DNA of 64,000 bases from an uncultured Alphaproteobacteria bacterium (lineage in GTDB: Bacteria; Pseudomonadota; Alphaproteobacteria; UBA6615), in contig CALSML010000017.1 of assembly GCA_943787445.1 (NCBI GenBank), positions 84,137 through 148,136 on the forward strand, given 5' to 3'. Made by a program: the position numbers and the translations under genes. Positions 27,648-36,790 of this stretch are shown piece after piece (positions within the stretch are counted from its first letter, which is position 1; each line of letters starts with the position of its first letter). The notes beneath the pieces are model-generated. The model saw only the letters and a program-made list of their open reading frames with translations, was not told the DNA's origin and ran no database searches.

Positions 27648-28634
27648 TCAGTCGTCGTAACATCCGGCAAGCCGCGCCCGCTGCTTCACCAACCCGAGCA
27701 CCGCATCAATGGTCGGGGTGGCAATGTCAACGATCCGACCAAGTTCCTGAACCGAGGCCACCAGGGCGTCAATTTCCATGGGCCGGCCCAGCTCCAGATC
27801 CTGCAGCATGGATGTCTTGTGATCCCCCACTTCCCGGGCCCCGGCGATGCGCTTGTCCACATCGATGGCAAATTTCACGCCCAGAGCTTCACCCACTGCC
27901 TGTGCCTCGATCATCGAAGCCCGGATCACGGCATGCACATCGGCATCATCGATCATCTCGGCCAGCGTTCCGCCCGTCAGGGCCGAGATCGGGTTGAGTG
28001 AAACATTGCCCCAGATCTTGACCCACATATCATCGCGGATGCGCGGTCGCACCGGCGCACGCAACCCGGCATCCGACATCAGTTTCGACAAAGCCTGCAC
28101 CCGCTCGGTTCTCTCCCCGGACGGTTCGCCGATGGAAAAACGGTTGCCATATGCATGATGGATCACCCCGGGCTCGGCGATTTCCGCAGCCGGATAAACA
28201 ACACAGCCGATCGCGCGTTCCGGGCCAATCAGGTCCCATTGCCGCTGATCCGGGTCCACAGAGTGAACCCTTGTGCCTTCAAAGGGTCCTTCCAGTTTGT
28301 AGAAATACCACCAGGGGACACCATTCTGCGCAGTCACCAGGGCTGTCTGTGGCCCGAACAATGGCAGCATCTGATCGGCCACCGCGGCGGATGAATGCGC
28401 TTTCAGGGCGACAATCACATAGTCCTGCGGACCGGCCTCAGCCGGGTCATCCGTAGCCTTCACGGGCACGACATGTTCGGTGCCATCTTTCATGACCAGC
28501 TTCAGCCCGTTCTGCCGCATGGCGGCCAGATGCGGCCCACGGGCAATACAGGTCACCTCACAATCACCCGCCCGAGCCAGTTCGGCGGCTATGTAGCCGC
28601 CAATCGCACCCGCTCCGAAGACACAGACTTTCAT
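27648..28634 (-). CDS. Ketopantoate reductase family protein (ApbA/PanE)
   Basis: NADPH-dependent reductase of 328 residues. The Rossmann motif GAGAIGGYIA is at residues 7-16, the ALKAHSS segment with the conserved Lys at about 77, TAQNGVPWW at about 99, and the catalytic Lys in DMWVKIWGNVSLNP at about 205. Many paralogues of PanE in alphaproteobacteria act on other 2-oxo acids, and the operon partner here is an acyl-CoA synthetase (three-base gap), not pantothenate genes, so 2-dehydropantoate itself is uncertain. I leave the gene symbol empty for that reason. Confidence 0.85.
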   Translation of the reverse strand: MKVCVFGAGAIGGYIAAELARAGDCEVTCIARGPHLAAMRQNGLKLVMKDGTEHVVPVKATDDPAEAGPQDYVIVALKAHSSAAVADQMLPLFGPQTALVTAQNGVPWWYFYKLEGPFEGTRVHSVDPDQRQWDLIGPERAIGCVVYPAAEIAEPGVIHHAYGNRFSIGEPSGERTERVQALSKLMSDAGLRAPVRPRIRDDMWVKIWGNVSLNPISALTGGTLAEMIDDADVHAVIRASMIEAQAVGEALGVKFAIDVDKRIAGAREVGDHKTSMLQDLELGRPMEIDALVASVQELGRIVDIATPTIDAVLGLVKQRARLAGCYDD

Positions 28635-28637
28635 GAT

Positions 28638-30155
28638 CTAGAGCCCGAGTTTTTCATGCAGACCGATACGCTGCAGCTTGCCGGTTGCACCCTTGGGAAT
28701 TTCTTCAAGGAAGACCACCTTGCGCGGCACCTTGAAGTCCGCCAGATGGGTGGCGGCGAATTCGCGAATATCGGCTTCCGTGGCCGATTCGCCGTCTTTC
28801 AGCACCACGGCCGCAGCCACCTCTTCACCCAGTTTGTCATGGGGCAAGGAAAAGGTGACAGCCTGACCCACGGCCGGGTGATCAAGCAGAATTTCATCGA
28901 CCTCCCGCGGGCTGATCTTTTCACCGCCGCGGTTGATGATCTCCTTCAGGCGACCGGTGATGCTGAGATACCCGTCTTCGTCGAACATCCCCTGATCACC
29001 TGTACGGAACCAGCCATTGGTAAAGCCTTCCGCATTCGCCTTCTCATTCGCCTCATACCCTTTGGTCACATTGGGGCCCCGGATCACGATTTCACCAGTG
29101 GCACCCCGTTCAAGTATGTTTCCGTCCAGATCCATGATCTCGACCTCCGGACCCGCGGCAACGCCGACGGAACCGGCCTTGCGCGCGCCCGGTGGCAACA
29201 GGTTGGATGCCATTTGATGTGCGGCCTCCGTCATGCCGTAGGACTCGATCACCGGACAAACAAAGGTCTCCTCCAGAGCTGCCATCACTTGGGGCGGCAA
29301 CGACGACGAGGATGAGCGAATGAACCGCAGATCCATATTGTCGAGAATCTCCTGATTGCGCCCGGCGCGTGACAGAATGGCCTGATGCATGGTCGGTACG
29401 GCCGTGTACCAGCTCGGATTCGCGTCCTCGAACCAGCGGAAGACTCGCAGGGCATCGAATCCGGGCGTGCAATAGGTACTGCCCCCAGCGGCCATGCTGG
29501 AAAGGACGGCCGCGATCAGGCCATGGATGTGAAACAGCGGCATGATATTCACGCAACGATCATCACCAGTCAGGCTCAAAGTCTCGCTAATATGGCGCCC
29601 GGAAGCACAGATATTGGTCTGGCTCAGCGGGACAATCTTGGGTCGCGAAGTGGTGCCCGATGTGTGCAGAACCAGTCCGACATCCTCCGGCTCCGCCGGA
29701 CCAGGCAGCGCCGCCGGTCCGGTTCCTGTCTCGCCCGCGACGATCTCGAAACTTCCCGCTGGCGCACCCTCGGGCACATTCAGTTCATAAACCGAAACGC
29801 CCAGATCACGCGCCACCTCTATGGCCGGGGACTCGCTGCCAGCTTCGACAAACAGCGCCTTGGCGCCCAGATCCTCCAAATAAAAGCGAAACTCCTCACC
29901 ACGATAGGCCGAATTCAACGGCGCCGTTGTGGCCCCGGCTCCGACCGCCAGAAAAGCAGCAGCCATCTCTGGTCCATTGGGAAGAACGATGGCTACCCGA
30001 TCATTGCGACCAATACCCAATGCGTTCATATCGGAAATGGTCTTGCTTGCGAGTGCGAGCAGCCCGGCATAGGTCAGCGAATCACGGTCCGGCGCAGCCA
30101 GTGCCACTGCATCATCCACACCACCACCAATCAGGTTCAGGATTGTTTCCGCCAT
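28638..30155 (-). CDS. AMP-dependent acyl-CoA synthetase, oxalyl-CoA-synthetase-like
   Basis: ATP-dependent activation of a carboxylic acid to its CoA ester; 505 residues with all ANL-superfamily core motifs: LHTSGTTSRPKIVPLS (A3, about residues 167-182), ESYGMTEAAHQM (A5, about 304), GWFRTGDQGMFDEDGYL (A7, about 385) and the catalytic Lys near the C terminus in PKGATGKLQR. The architecture is close to the AAE3/oxalate-CoA ligase branch, though short-chain substrates in general are possible. The ATG at 30155 is preceded by GGGGGATGAGAG. It forms an operon with the ketopantoate-reductase-like gene. Confidence 0.87.
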   Translation of the reverse strand: MAETILNLIGGGVDDAVALAAPDRDSLTYAGLLALASKTISDMNALGIGRNDRVAIVLPNGPEMAAAFLAVGAGATTAPLNSAYRGEEFRFYLEDLGAKALFVEAGSESPAIEVARDLGVSVYELNVPEGAPAGSFEIVAGETGTGPAALPGPAEPEDVGLVLHTSGTTSRPKIVPLSQTNICASGRHISETLSLTGDDRCVNIMPLFHIHGLIAAVLSSMAAGGSTYCTPGFDALRVFRWFEDANPSWYTAVPTMHQAILSRAGRNQEILDNMDLRFIRSSSSSLPPQVMAALEETFVCPVIESYGMTEAAHQMASNLLPPGARKAGSVGVAAGPEVEIMDLDGNILERGATGEIVIRGPNVTKGYEANEKANAEGFTNGWFRTGDQGMFDEDGYLSITGRLKEIINRGGEKISPREVDEILLDHPAVGQAVTFSLPHDKLGEEVAAAVVLKDGESATEADIREFAATHLADFKVPRKVVFLEEIPKGATGKLQRIGLHEKLGL

Positions 30156-30201
30156 GATCTCTCATCCCCCCGGGTTCATCGACCCTCTCATTGCGTGAGT
30201 T

Positions 30202-30252
30202 CCCCTTTCAATAGGCGAAAGGGGGCCTCTCCCGCAACGGGAGACAGGTCTC
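30202..30252. repeat. Cluster of stem-loops between two minus-strand genes
   Basis: CCCCTTTC/GAAAGGGG (30202-30209 with 30217-30224, 7-base loop) and TCTCCCG/CGGGAGA (30228-30234 with 30238-30244, loop CAA), followed by the partly palindromic GAGACAGGTCTC (30241-30252). There is no clear T run after either, so a factor-independent terminator is unlikely; an mRNA-processing or stabilising role after the hypothetical gene ending at 30275 is possible. Confidence 0.5.
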
Positions 30253-30274
30253 AAAAAACAAAAATGAGTGTTGC

Positions 30275-30694
30275 TCAGACGCGAATGTCGAGGCGGCGGG
30301 AAACATCGGCAAGGACGATTTCCTCACCGGGCAGGAAAATGTCCAGATCCGACACGAGCGACGGATAAGTCGCCCCCCCTTCCGCCGGAGTGACCTGTCG
30401 ACCTCTGTCGGCCTGTGCCAGCATCTGGGCAACAAAGCCCAGGCTCGGACCCCGACGAACGTGATAGTTCGACGTCCGGACCCGGTCTTCGCGCACATTC
30501 TCTGCTTGCCCCCCCACACGGGCCGAAGATGCAGCCTCGTCCGTGCGAAGGGCGGTCTGAGGATGCTTCCGATCGGTGTTCCCGGTGCCCGGCGCAAACC
30601 CGACACTGTGAACCGCGGCATTGGCAGCAGCATGCAGACGCGACGCGACAGCGTGTGCATTATTCCCGATTCGGTCTGAAAGGCTGAGTGTCAC
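30275..30694 (-). CDS. Hypothetical protein with C-terminal LGFVAQMLAQ segment
   Basis: A 139-residue protein I do not recognise by name. It starts MTLSLSDRIGNNAHAVASRL. The middle (about residues 30-80) is polar and rich in Thr, Arg and Gly. A conserved-looking end, SLGFVAQMLAQADRG then FLPGEEIVLADVSRRLDIRV, is the part most likely to be under selection. There is no signal peptide or membrane segment. Coding is supported by normal codon use and by the absence of any better frame, but not by a known domain; the start at 30694 lies at the edge of an AT-rich promoter-like region. Another frame, 30208-30660, is less convincing. Confidence 0.55.
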   Translation of the reverse strand: MTLSLSDRIGNNAHAVASRLHAAANAAVHSVGFAPGTGNTDRKHPQTALRTDEAASSARVGGQAENVREDRVRTSNYHVRRGPSLGFVAQMLAQADRGRQVTPAEGGATYPSLVSDLDIFLPGEEIVLADVSRRLDIRV

Positions 30695-30958
30695 TTTATG
30701 TCCAGAGTTGCGATCTTCAGATACCCAAAAATTTATATAAGTTTTCCTAAAGTTGAAATCCAGATTTCAGACAATTTTATCTTTCGTTAACCATAATTAC
30801 TTGGGAAATTAATGAACAAGTCGGCAAATATTTCCTACCGGCAATAACCCACGGCAATTCTTACCCTTTGTTAACGCCTGCCCGGTTATCGTCCCCGGGA
30901 ATTGTCCGCGCAGGATGTGCGGCCGAAGAACTCAGACCTCAGGCAGGAGGTGCGAAAT
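30695..30958. promoter_or_regulatory. AT-rich intergenic promoter region with TTAACCAT boxes
   Basis: The space between two divergent genes is far more AT-rich than the rest of the window. It holds TTAACCAT at 30787-30794 followed by AATTAC, and a second GTTAACG at about 30871, which resemble CtrA-type half-sites (TTAA spaced by seven from TTAA/TTAC). A strong AGGAGGTG ribosome site at 30945-30952 serves the GGDEF gene. I cannot assign -35 and -10 boxes with confidence. Confidence 0.4.
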
Positions 30959-32474
30959 ATGTCAGATACAGCCTCCATGGCCATCCCGAGCCTCGAGCCC
31001 GATCCAGATGACGGCACGACTCTGCCCGAGCTGATCAATCTCCTCGTGGCATCCGGAGATCTCTTCTACGACTGGGATCTGGTGGACGACACCATGATCT
31101 GGACTGGCGATTATCCTGAATCCCTGAACATCCAAGAACATGGCACGCTGGATTCCGGCGATAGATTCCTGAGCCGCATCCATCCTGAAGACCTCCCGCA
31201 CCGCATGATTTCCATGTCCCGTCACCTCGAACGTGACGATGTGTTTGATCATGAATACCGTGTGCGCGACGACACCGGAAACTTCGTGTGGATTCAGGAA
31301 CGTGCCATCGCGACGAAATCGGGCAACGGCAAACCAAACCGTCTTACCGGCATTATTCGCAATGTGGATGCGCGCAAGAAATCGGAAGAGGAAGTTACCT
31401 TCCTATCCAATCATGATGCGCTAACAGGGCAATACAACAAATTGCGCCTGCGCGAGTCACTTGAACATGTGATTGCGCAAAGTCTTCTCACCCAGCAGCC
31501 GGGCGGACTTCTGCTGGTGGGGATCGACAAACTGAACGCCCTGTCCGACGTCTATGGTGAAGAATCCGCCGACACGATCGTGCTGGCAGCCGCACGCCGC
31601 ATCGAAACATCGATGCGCAGCGGTGACGTTGTGGGACGTGTCGGCTATGACAGGTTTGCGGTGATCGTCGAAAACTGCAGCCGCTCCAAGCTCACCATTG
31701 TCGCCGAGCGTTTTCTTTCGGCCATTCGGGACAACCCAATCGCGACACCCGCAGGCGCCATGACCATCACCGCCTCAGTCGGCATCTCGGTCTTCCCCGG
31801 CGATGCCAGCACAGCCCGTGATGTCGTGTCTCATGCAGACAACGCATTGCGCGCCGCGCGCCGGCTCGGCTGTGACTGCTATCTCGACTATATCAATGTC
31901 CCCGAACATGCCCGGACCGAGCGCCCGGAACTCGTGATCGCCGAGCAGGTCAAACAGGCCCTGAAGGAGGATCGCTTCAAACTCGCGTTCCAGCCTGTGG
32001 TTTCGGCCCGGACCGGAGACGTCGCGTTCTACGAGGGTCTGGCTGAAAACCCTGGAAGATCGTCTGCACAATCGGCGCGATCTGGCTTCGCGGCTCATTC
32101 TGGAGATCACCGAGACCGTGGCCCTGGACGATGTCGATGAATCTTCATGCTTCGTCTCATCCCTGACAAAATAAGGATGTCGCGTGGCACTGGATGACTT
32201 CGGCGCTGGCTTCACCTCATTCCGTCATCTGCGCGCCCTGAACGTGGCGATCGTGAAAATCGACGGATCCTTTGTCCGTGGCATCATCGAGAAGCCCGAA
32301 AACCTGCTTTTTGTGCGCACCATGATCAACCTCTCCAAGGGGATCGGCCTGAAATGCGCCGCGGAATGGGTCGAGAACGAAGACGAAGCCAAACTGCTTC
32401 TCGAAGAGGGTGTCGATTTCCTGCAGGGCTGGCACTGCGGCAAACTGGAAATCGATCCCGACTGGCTCCAGTGA
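30959..32474 (+). pseudogene. PAS-GGDEF-EAL protein with internal EAL deletion, frame change and stop
   Basis: Remnant of a cyclic-di-GMP signalling protein. A PAS-like domain (about residues 25-140) is followed by a GGDEF domain whose active site reads GYDRF instead of GGDEF, so cyclase activity is not expected. The EAL domain starts (LAFQPVVSARTGDVAFYEGL), then breaks at about 32042. Coding continues in the next frame as VWLKTLEDRL...ILEITETVALDD, meets TAA at 32172-32174, and resumes in the same frame as GCRVALDDFGAGFTSFRHL to 32474. About 60 family residues are missing between YEGL and VWLK. GGTCTG at the junction fits both sides. AGGAGGTG fixes ATG 30959. Confidence 0.8.
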
Positions 32475-33056
32475 TCAGCGGGACATTTCGTCCAGTTGGC
32501 GACGCAGTTTTTCGATCTGTGACCTGAGATCATCAAGCTTGTCGTCGGAGCCGCCGCCCGAAGCCGATGCGTCGTCTTGTGGCCTTGCCTCACTGGTGTC
32601 GCGCGGCGTGAACATCTGAAAAGCACGTTCAAACATCGCAAGATGCTGCCGACCCATATCTTCCCATTGATTGAACGGGAACAAATTGCGTCCGGCAGAG
32701 CCATCCACATATTCGCGCATGCGTTCCTGATTGCTCGAAAACGCATCCATCGAAGCTTCGAGATAGTTCGGCACCACGGATTGCAGACTGTCGCCATAGA
32801 ACTGGATCAACTGACGCAGGAAGGTAACCGGGAGCAGGTTCTCTCCCTTCGCTTCTTCCTCGAAGATGATCTGGGTCAGCACCGAGCGGGTGATATCATC
32901 CCCTGACTTGGCATCCACAACGACAAAATCGTCTCCGGCCTTGACCATGACCGACAGGTCATCGAGCGTCACATACTTGCTCGTGGACGTGTTGTAGAGC
33001 CGCCGATTGGCGTACTTCTTGATCGTTATGGGATCTTGTTTTTCTGAATCGGCCAT
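32475..33056 (-). CDS. phaR: Polyhydroxyalkanoate synthesis repressor PhaR
   Basis: DNA-binding regulator of PHA granule genes, 193 residues. The N-terminal PHB/PHA accumulation regulator domain ITIKKYANRRLYNTSTSKYV (residues 11-30) is diagnostic, followed by the LTQIIFEEEAKGENLLP segment at about 59-76. The C terminus is polar with a short coiled coil (LDDLRSQIEKLRRQL) as in other PhaR proteins. It is transcribed away from the phaE-like/phaC genes beginning at 33194, so the 137-base gap probably contains its operator. The stop abuts the stop of the EAL remnant. Confidence 0.95.
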   Translation of the reverse strand: MADSEKQDPITIKKYANRRLYNTSTSKYVTLDDLSVMVKAGDDFVVVDAKSGDDITRSVLTQIIFEEEAKGENLLPVTFLRQLIQFYGDSLQSVVPNYLEASMDAFSSNQERMREYVDGSAGRNLFPFNQWEDMGRQHLAMFERAFQMFTPRDTSEARPQDDASASGGGSDDKLDDLRSQIEKLRRQLDEMSR

Positions 33057-33193
33057 GATTTACGGCCCCAAATGTTGCTTCTGTTGCGTTACTATAGCAG
33101 ATCAGAAGCATTATGCTGCAACGCAACCTATGACGGACAATTCTTGCGATGCCGATGGTGCATCCGGTCCGGCGATGGCTATAGTCGTCGATC

Positions 33194-33616
33194 ATGAATG
33201 ACCAACCCGATTTCGCGAAGCTTGCGCGTCAATACCTGGACCTCTGGGAAGGTCAGCTGACCGCCATGTCGGCAGATCCGGACCTTGCCGAACAGAGCGC
33301 GCGCTTCTTCGAGGTGATGACCCAGCTCGGCAAGGACGTGAATCCGATGCTAACCGCCAATTTCGCCGAATTCCTCGACCGCGCACAAATGGGGACCCGC
33401 AATGCGCCAGACCCAACCTCCTCCGCTCCGGACCGGGCCGCGCCCCCTCCCGCTGCATCTGGCGACCGCGACAAATGGATGGATCAGCTCTCGCGCCGGC
33501 TTGCCGCTCTTGAGGAACGCCTCGACAAACTGGAGGCCGGAGGTCGCAAAAAAGGTGGCGGAACTAAAAGCCGCGCTCGGGCCAGGTCTCCAGCTCGAAA
33601 ATCGGGAACATCCTGA
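33194..33616 (+). CDS. Small PhaE-like / phasin-like protein upstream of phaC
   Basis: A 140-residue protein with an amphipathic helical N-terminal half (FAKLARQYLDLWEGQLTAMS, then ARFFEVMTQLG), a Pro/Ala linker, a short coiled coil (LSRRLAALEERLDKLE, about 101-116) and a Lys/Arg-rich tail. The class III PHA synthase needs a partner, PhaE, with comparable helical and coiled-coil layout, and this gene directly overlaps the synthase start in another frame by about 60 bases. A PhaE-like or phasin role is therefore likely, but the sequence similarity I can see is weak. Confidence 0.65.
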   Translation: MNDQPDFAKLARQYLDLWEGQLTAMSADPDLAEQSARFFEVMTQLGKDVNPMLTANFAEFLDRAQMGTRNAPDPTSSAPDRAAPPPAASGDRDKWMDQLSRRLAALEERLDKLEAGGRKKGGGTKSRARARSPARKSGTS

Positions 33617-34655
33617 TTCCGCGGACCCTTTCGCCGCGGCGGTGGACCGGGAAATTCACGCACGCCTGACGGCATTTTCTGACGGCATTCAGTCTTATCG
33701 CGATCACCCCTATCAACGCGAACTGGCCGAACCACCCGTCATCTGGTCCGATGGTGCCACCCGGTTGCTTGATTACGGACCCGAGGATGGCACCCCAGTG
33801 CTGTTCATCCCGTCCCTGATCAACCGCGCCTATATTCTCGACCTCTCAGAACGCCGATCCCTGCTGCGATGGATGGCGGCGGAAACCGGTTTGCGCCCCC
33901 TGCTGGTGGATTGGGGGGTCCCGGGAGACGCTGAACGTAAATTCTCACTGACCGACTATATTGCTGGCCCGCTGACAGGAGCGCTGGCCCATACACGATC
34001 CCTGTCCGACCGGGCCGTACCGGTTGTTGGCTATTGCATGGGCGGCTTACTGGCCCTTGCGCTCGCAGCGCTGAAGCCCGGCGATGTGACGGGGCTTGTT
34101 CTGATGGCAACCCCCTGGAACTTCCACGCGGAACGGATTGCCCAGGCCGAAGCACTCGCCCGCGCCGTGGAAGCTGGCAGCCCGCTTCTCGATGCCTATG
34201 GGGAGCTGCCGGTCGACATCATCCAATCCCTGTTTTCAGCCCTCGACCCGTTCCTCGTGACCCGAAAGTTCATCGACTTCGCCCGAACCGACCCTGCAAG
34301 CGAGGCGGCAGAGGACTTCGTCGCGCTGGAAGACTGGCTCAATGACGGGGTGCCGCTCTCCGGACCGGTCGCGCATGAATGCATGGGCGGCTGGTATCGC
34401 CGCAACACCCCGCACCGGAACGCATGGCGCGTCGGGGACACCGATATCATACCTCGGAACATCGACACACCCGCGCTCGTGCTGGTGCCACAACGCGACC
34501 GGATCGTCCCCCCGGCCTCGGCGCATGCGCTGGCCGAAGCTCTGCCCAATGCGGAATGTCAGAACCCACCGCTGGGGCATATCGGCATGGTGGCGGCCTC
34601 GCGGGCTCGGACCGATGTCTGGGAACCGATGGCACTCTGGCTACGCGGGCTCTAG
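33555..34655 (+). CDS. phaC: Poly(3-hydroxyalkanoate) synthase-like alpha/beta hydrolase (class III size)
   Basis: Polymerises hydroxyacyl-CoA into polyester. The 366-residue length matches class III PhaC. The lipase-like box carries a cysteine nucleophile, Cys161 in GYCMGG, with Asp315 in QRDRIVPPAS and His342 in PLGHIGM completing the triad; FIPSLINRAYILDL and VDWGVPG are typical PhaC segments. The start is GTG 33555 inside the preceding gene, with GGAGG upstream; an open frame extends back to 33402 but no better start is seen. phaA and phaB follow on the same strand, and phaR is divergent. Confidence 0.82.
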   Translation: MAELKAALGPGLQLENREHPDSADPFAAAVDREIHARLTAFSDGIQSYRDHPYQRELAEPPVIWSDGATRLLDYGPEDGTPVLFIPSLINRAYILDLSERRSLLRWMAAETGLRPLLVDWGVPGDAERKFSLTDYIAGPLTGALAHTRSLSDRAVPVVGYCMGGLLALALAALKPGDVTGLVLMATPWNFHAERIAQAEALARAVEAGSPLLDAYGELPVDIIQSLFSALDPFLVTRKFIDFARTDPASEAAEDFVALEDWLNDGVPLSGPVAHECMGGWYRRNTPHRNAWRVGDTDIIPRNIDTPALVLVPQRDRIVPPASAHALAEALPNAECQNPPLGHIGMVAASRARTDVWEPMALWLRGL

Positions 34656-34789
34656 CCGGGCATATGCTGGACTCTGGATTGTCGGAGGGTTATATCCAAA
34701 CCAACGTCTAAAACTGACGGATTTGAGGGGTTTTGGCGCAAATATGGCGCGTCCCGAACCAACAAATTCCGCACCACAGGAGAGATAGT

Positions 34790-35965
34790 ATGTCGGATGT
34801 CGTGATCGCCGGAGCCACCCGGACCCCTGTCGGCGCCTTCAATGGTGCCCTGTCCAGCCTCACAGCAGCAGAACTTGGCACCGTGGCCATTCAGGCTGCG
34901 CTCGAGCGTTCGGGCATTCCGGCCAGCGACGTGGATGAAGTCGTCCTCGGTCAGGTCCTCACAGCCGCCACCGGCATGAACCCGGCGCGACAGGCGCTTC
35001 TGGCGGCAGGCATTCCCGAAGATCGCACCGCCTATCTGGTCAATCAGGTCTGTGGTTCCGGCCTGCGTTCGGTTGCCCAGGGCTATCAGGCCATCAAGCT
35101 CGGCGAAGCTGGCGTGGTCGTGGCCGGCGGTCAGGAAAGCATGAGCCAGTCGCCACATGCCTCGCAGATGCGCAACGGCACCAAGATGGGTGACGTCAAA
35201 ATGGTCGACACGATGATCAATGATGGTCTGTGGTGCGCCATGATGGGCTACCATATGGGCAACACGGCCGAAAACGTGGCCGGGCAGTGGCAGATCACCC
35301 GCGACGACCAGGACGAGTTCGCGGCTGGCTCCCAGCAGAAAGCTGAGGCGGCCCAGAATGCGGGGCGCTTCAATGACGAAATCACCGCCGTGACCATTTC
35401 CGGCCGCAAGGGCGACACCGTGGTCGAAGCCGATGAATATCCACGCCACGGCACCACGACCGAAACGCTCGGTAAGTTGCGCCCTGCCTTCAGCAAGGAC
35501 GGCACGGTCACCGCGGGCAATGCTTCGGGCATCAATGACGGTGCGGCCGCGATTGTCCTGACCTCCTCCGACGAAGCCGAACGCCGCGGCCTCAAGCCGC
35601 TCGCCCGGATCGCCTCATGGGCCACCGCCGGTGTCGAGCCCTCCGTTATGGGTTCGGGGCCGATCCCGGCCAGCCGCAAGGCGCTGGAGCGCGCCGGCTG
35701 GACCGTTGATGATCTCGATCTTGTCGAGGCCAATGAAGCCTTCGCGGCGCAGGCCATCGCGGTCAATCGCGACATGGGCTGGGATCCGGAGATCGTCAAC
35801 GTCAATGGCGGTGCCATTGCGATCGGACATCCGATCGGCGCGTCGGGTGCACGGGTGCTCGTGACCCTGCTGCACGAAATGGAAAAACGCGATGCCAAGA
35901 AGGGTCTCACCACCCTGTGCATCGGCGGTGGCATGGGTATCGCCATGTGCATCGAACGGAACTAG
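34790..35965 (+). CDS. phaA: Acetyl-CoA C-acetyltransferase (thiolase)
   Basis: Condenses two acetyl-CoA into acetoacetyl-CoA, the first step of PHB synthesis. 391 residues. The acyl-carrying cysteine is Cys88 in [10 protein letters not shown]; the C-terminal base His is in [11 protein letters not shown] (about 347) and the second active Cys in TLCIGGGMG (about 377). NEAFAAQ at about 315 completes the thiolase signature. AGGAGAG precedes ATG 34790. It lies between phaC and phaB on the same strand (134- and 78-base gaps), so it belongs to the PHA locus. Confidence 0.94.
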   Translation: MSDVVIAGATRTPVGAFNGALSSLTAAELGTVAIQAALERSGIPASDVDEVVLGQVLTAATGMNPARQALLAAGIPEDRTAYLVNQVCGSGLRSVAQGYQAIKLGEAGVVVAGGQESMSQSPHASQMRNGTKMGDVKMVDTMINDGLWCAMMGYHMGNTAENVAGQWQITRDDQDEFAAGSQQKAEAAQNAGRFNDEITAVTISGRKGDTVVEADEYPRHGTTTETLGKLRPAFSKDGTVTAGNASGINDGAAAIVLTSSDEAERRGLKPLARIASWATAGVEPSVMGSGPIPASRKALERAGWTVDDLDLVEANEAFAAQAIAVNRDMGWDPEIVNVNGGAIAIGHPIGASGARVLVTLLHEMEKRDAKKGLTTLCIGGGMGIAMCIERN

Positions 35966-36043
35966 CCGGGGAACGTCCACCACAACGGTCCGGAATGTGT
36001 ACTCGGCAGAGGTGCCACCAGACCATCAAATATGGAGAGTATG

Positions 36044-36766
36044 ATGGGTCGAGTGGCATTGGTAACCGGCGGCACCCGGGGTATCGGAGCGGCGATCAGC
36101 CGCAACTTACGGGACGCGGGTCGTGACGTCATAGCGGCATATGCTGGAAACGAGCATGCCGCGAAGGAATTCGAAGAAAACACCGGCATCAAGACTGTCA
36201 AAGTAGACGTCTCGAACTTTGATCAGGTCCACGAGGCCGTGACAAAGATCAAAACGGACATGGGGCCGGTCGAGATTCTGGTGAACAACGCGGGCATCAC
36301 CCGCGACAGCACGATGCACCGGATGAGCTTCGAGCAGTGGAAGGACGTCATCGACACCAATCTGTCCGGCGTCTTCAATTGCTCCCGCGCCGTGATCGAG
36401 GACATGCGGGAACTCAACTTCGGACGCATCGTCAATATCGGCTCGATCAATGGTCAGGCTGGCCAGTACGGTCAGGTCAACTACGCCGCCACCAAATCCG
36501 GCATTCACGGCTTCACGAAGGCCCTTGCCCAGGAAGGCGCTGCAAAAGGCATTACGGTAAATGCCATCGCACCGGGTTATGTGGACACGGACATGGTCCG
36601 TGCCGTACCGCCTGAGGTGCTGGAAAAGATCGTTGCCCGTATCCCGGTGGGACGCCTCGGACAAGCCGATGATATCGCACGCGGCGTGCTCTTTCTGACC
36701 GCCGACAATGCTGGCTTCATCACCGGATCGACCCTGTCGATCAATGGTGGTCAGCACATGTACTAG
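36044..36766 (+). CDS. phaB: Acetoacetyl-CoA reductase
   Basis: NADPH-dependent reduction of acetoacetyl-CoA to (R)-3-hydroxybutyryl-CoA. SDR of about 240 residues with TGGTRGIG near the N terminus, NNAGITRD, the catalytic Ser in NIGSINGQAGQYGQ and Tyr147-Lys151 in YAATK. GITRDSTMHRM and the QAGQYGQVNYAA stretch are typical of PhaB rather than FabG. The start is uncertain among ATG 36032, 36041 and 36044; GGAGAG at 36034-36039 favours 36044. It closes the phaC-phaA-phaB run. Confidence 0.92.
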   Translation: MGRVALVTGGTRGIGAAISRNLRDAGRDVIAAYAGNEHAAKEFEENTGIKTVKVDVSNFDQVHEAVTKIKTDMGPVEILVNNAGITRDSTMHRMSFEQWKDVIDTNLSGVFNCSRAVIEDMRELNFGRIVNIGSINGQAGQYGQVNYAATKSGIHGFTKALAQEGAAKGITVNAIAPGYVDTDMVRAVPPEVLEKIVARIPVGRLGQADDIARGVLFLTADNAGFITGSTLSINGGQHMY

Positions 36767-36790
36767 GCCCGGCCGGCCTTTTCGAAAACG

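Noticed and set aside
30208-30660. Alternative 150-codon minus-strand frame overlapping the hypothetical gene
   Set aside because: Its translation is low-quality and the competing frame has the more protein-like C terminus.
32160-32180. Stop-codon readthrough of TAA in the EAL gene
   Set aside because: The gene also lacks part of the domain and changes frame, so readthrough would not restore function.
36767-36790. Terminator after phaB (GGCCCGGCCGGCC then TTTT)
   Set aside because: The palindrome is too short to form a stable stem with a proper loop; possible but not supported enough to list.
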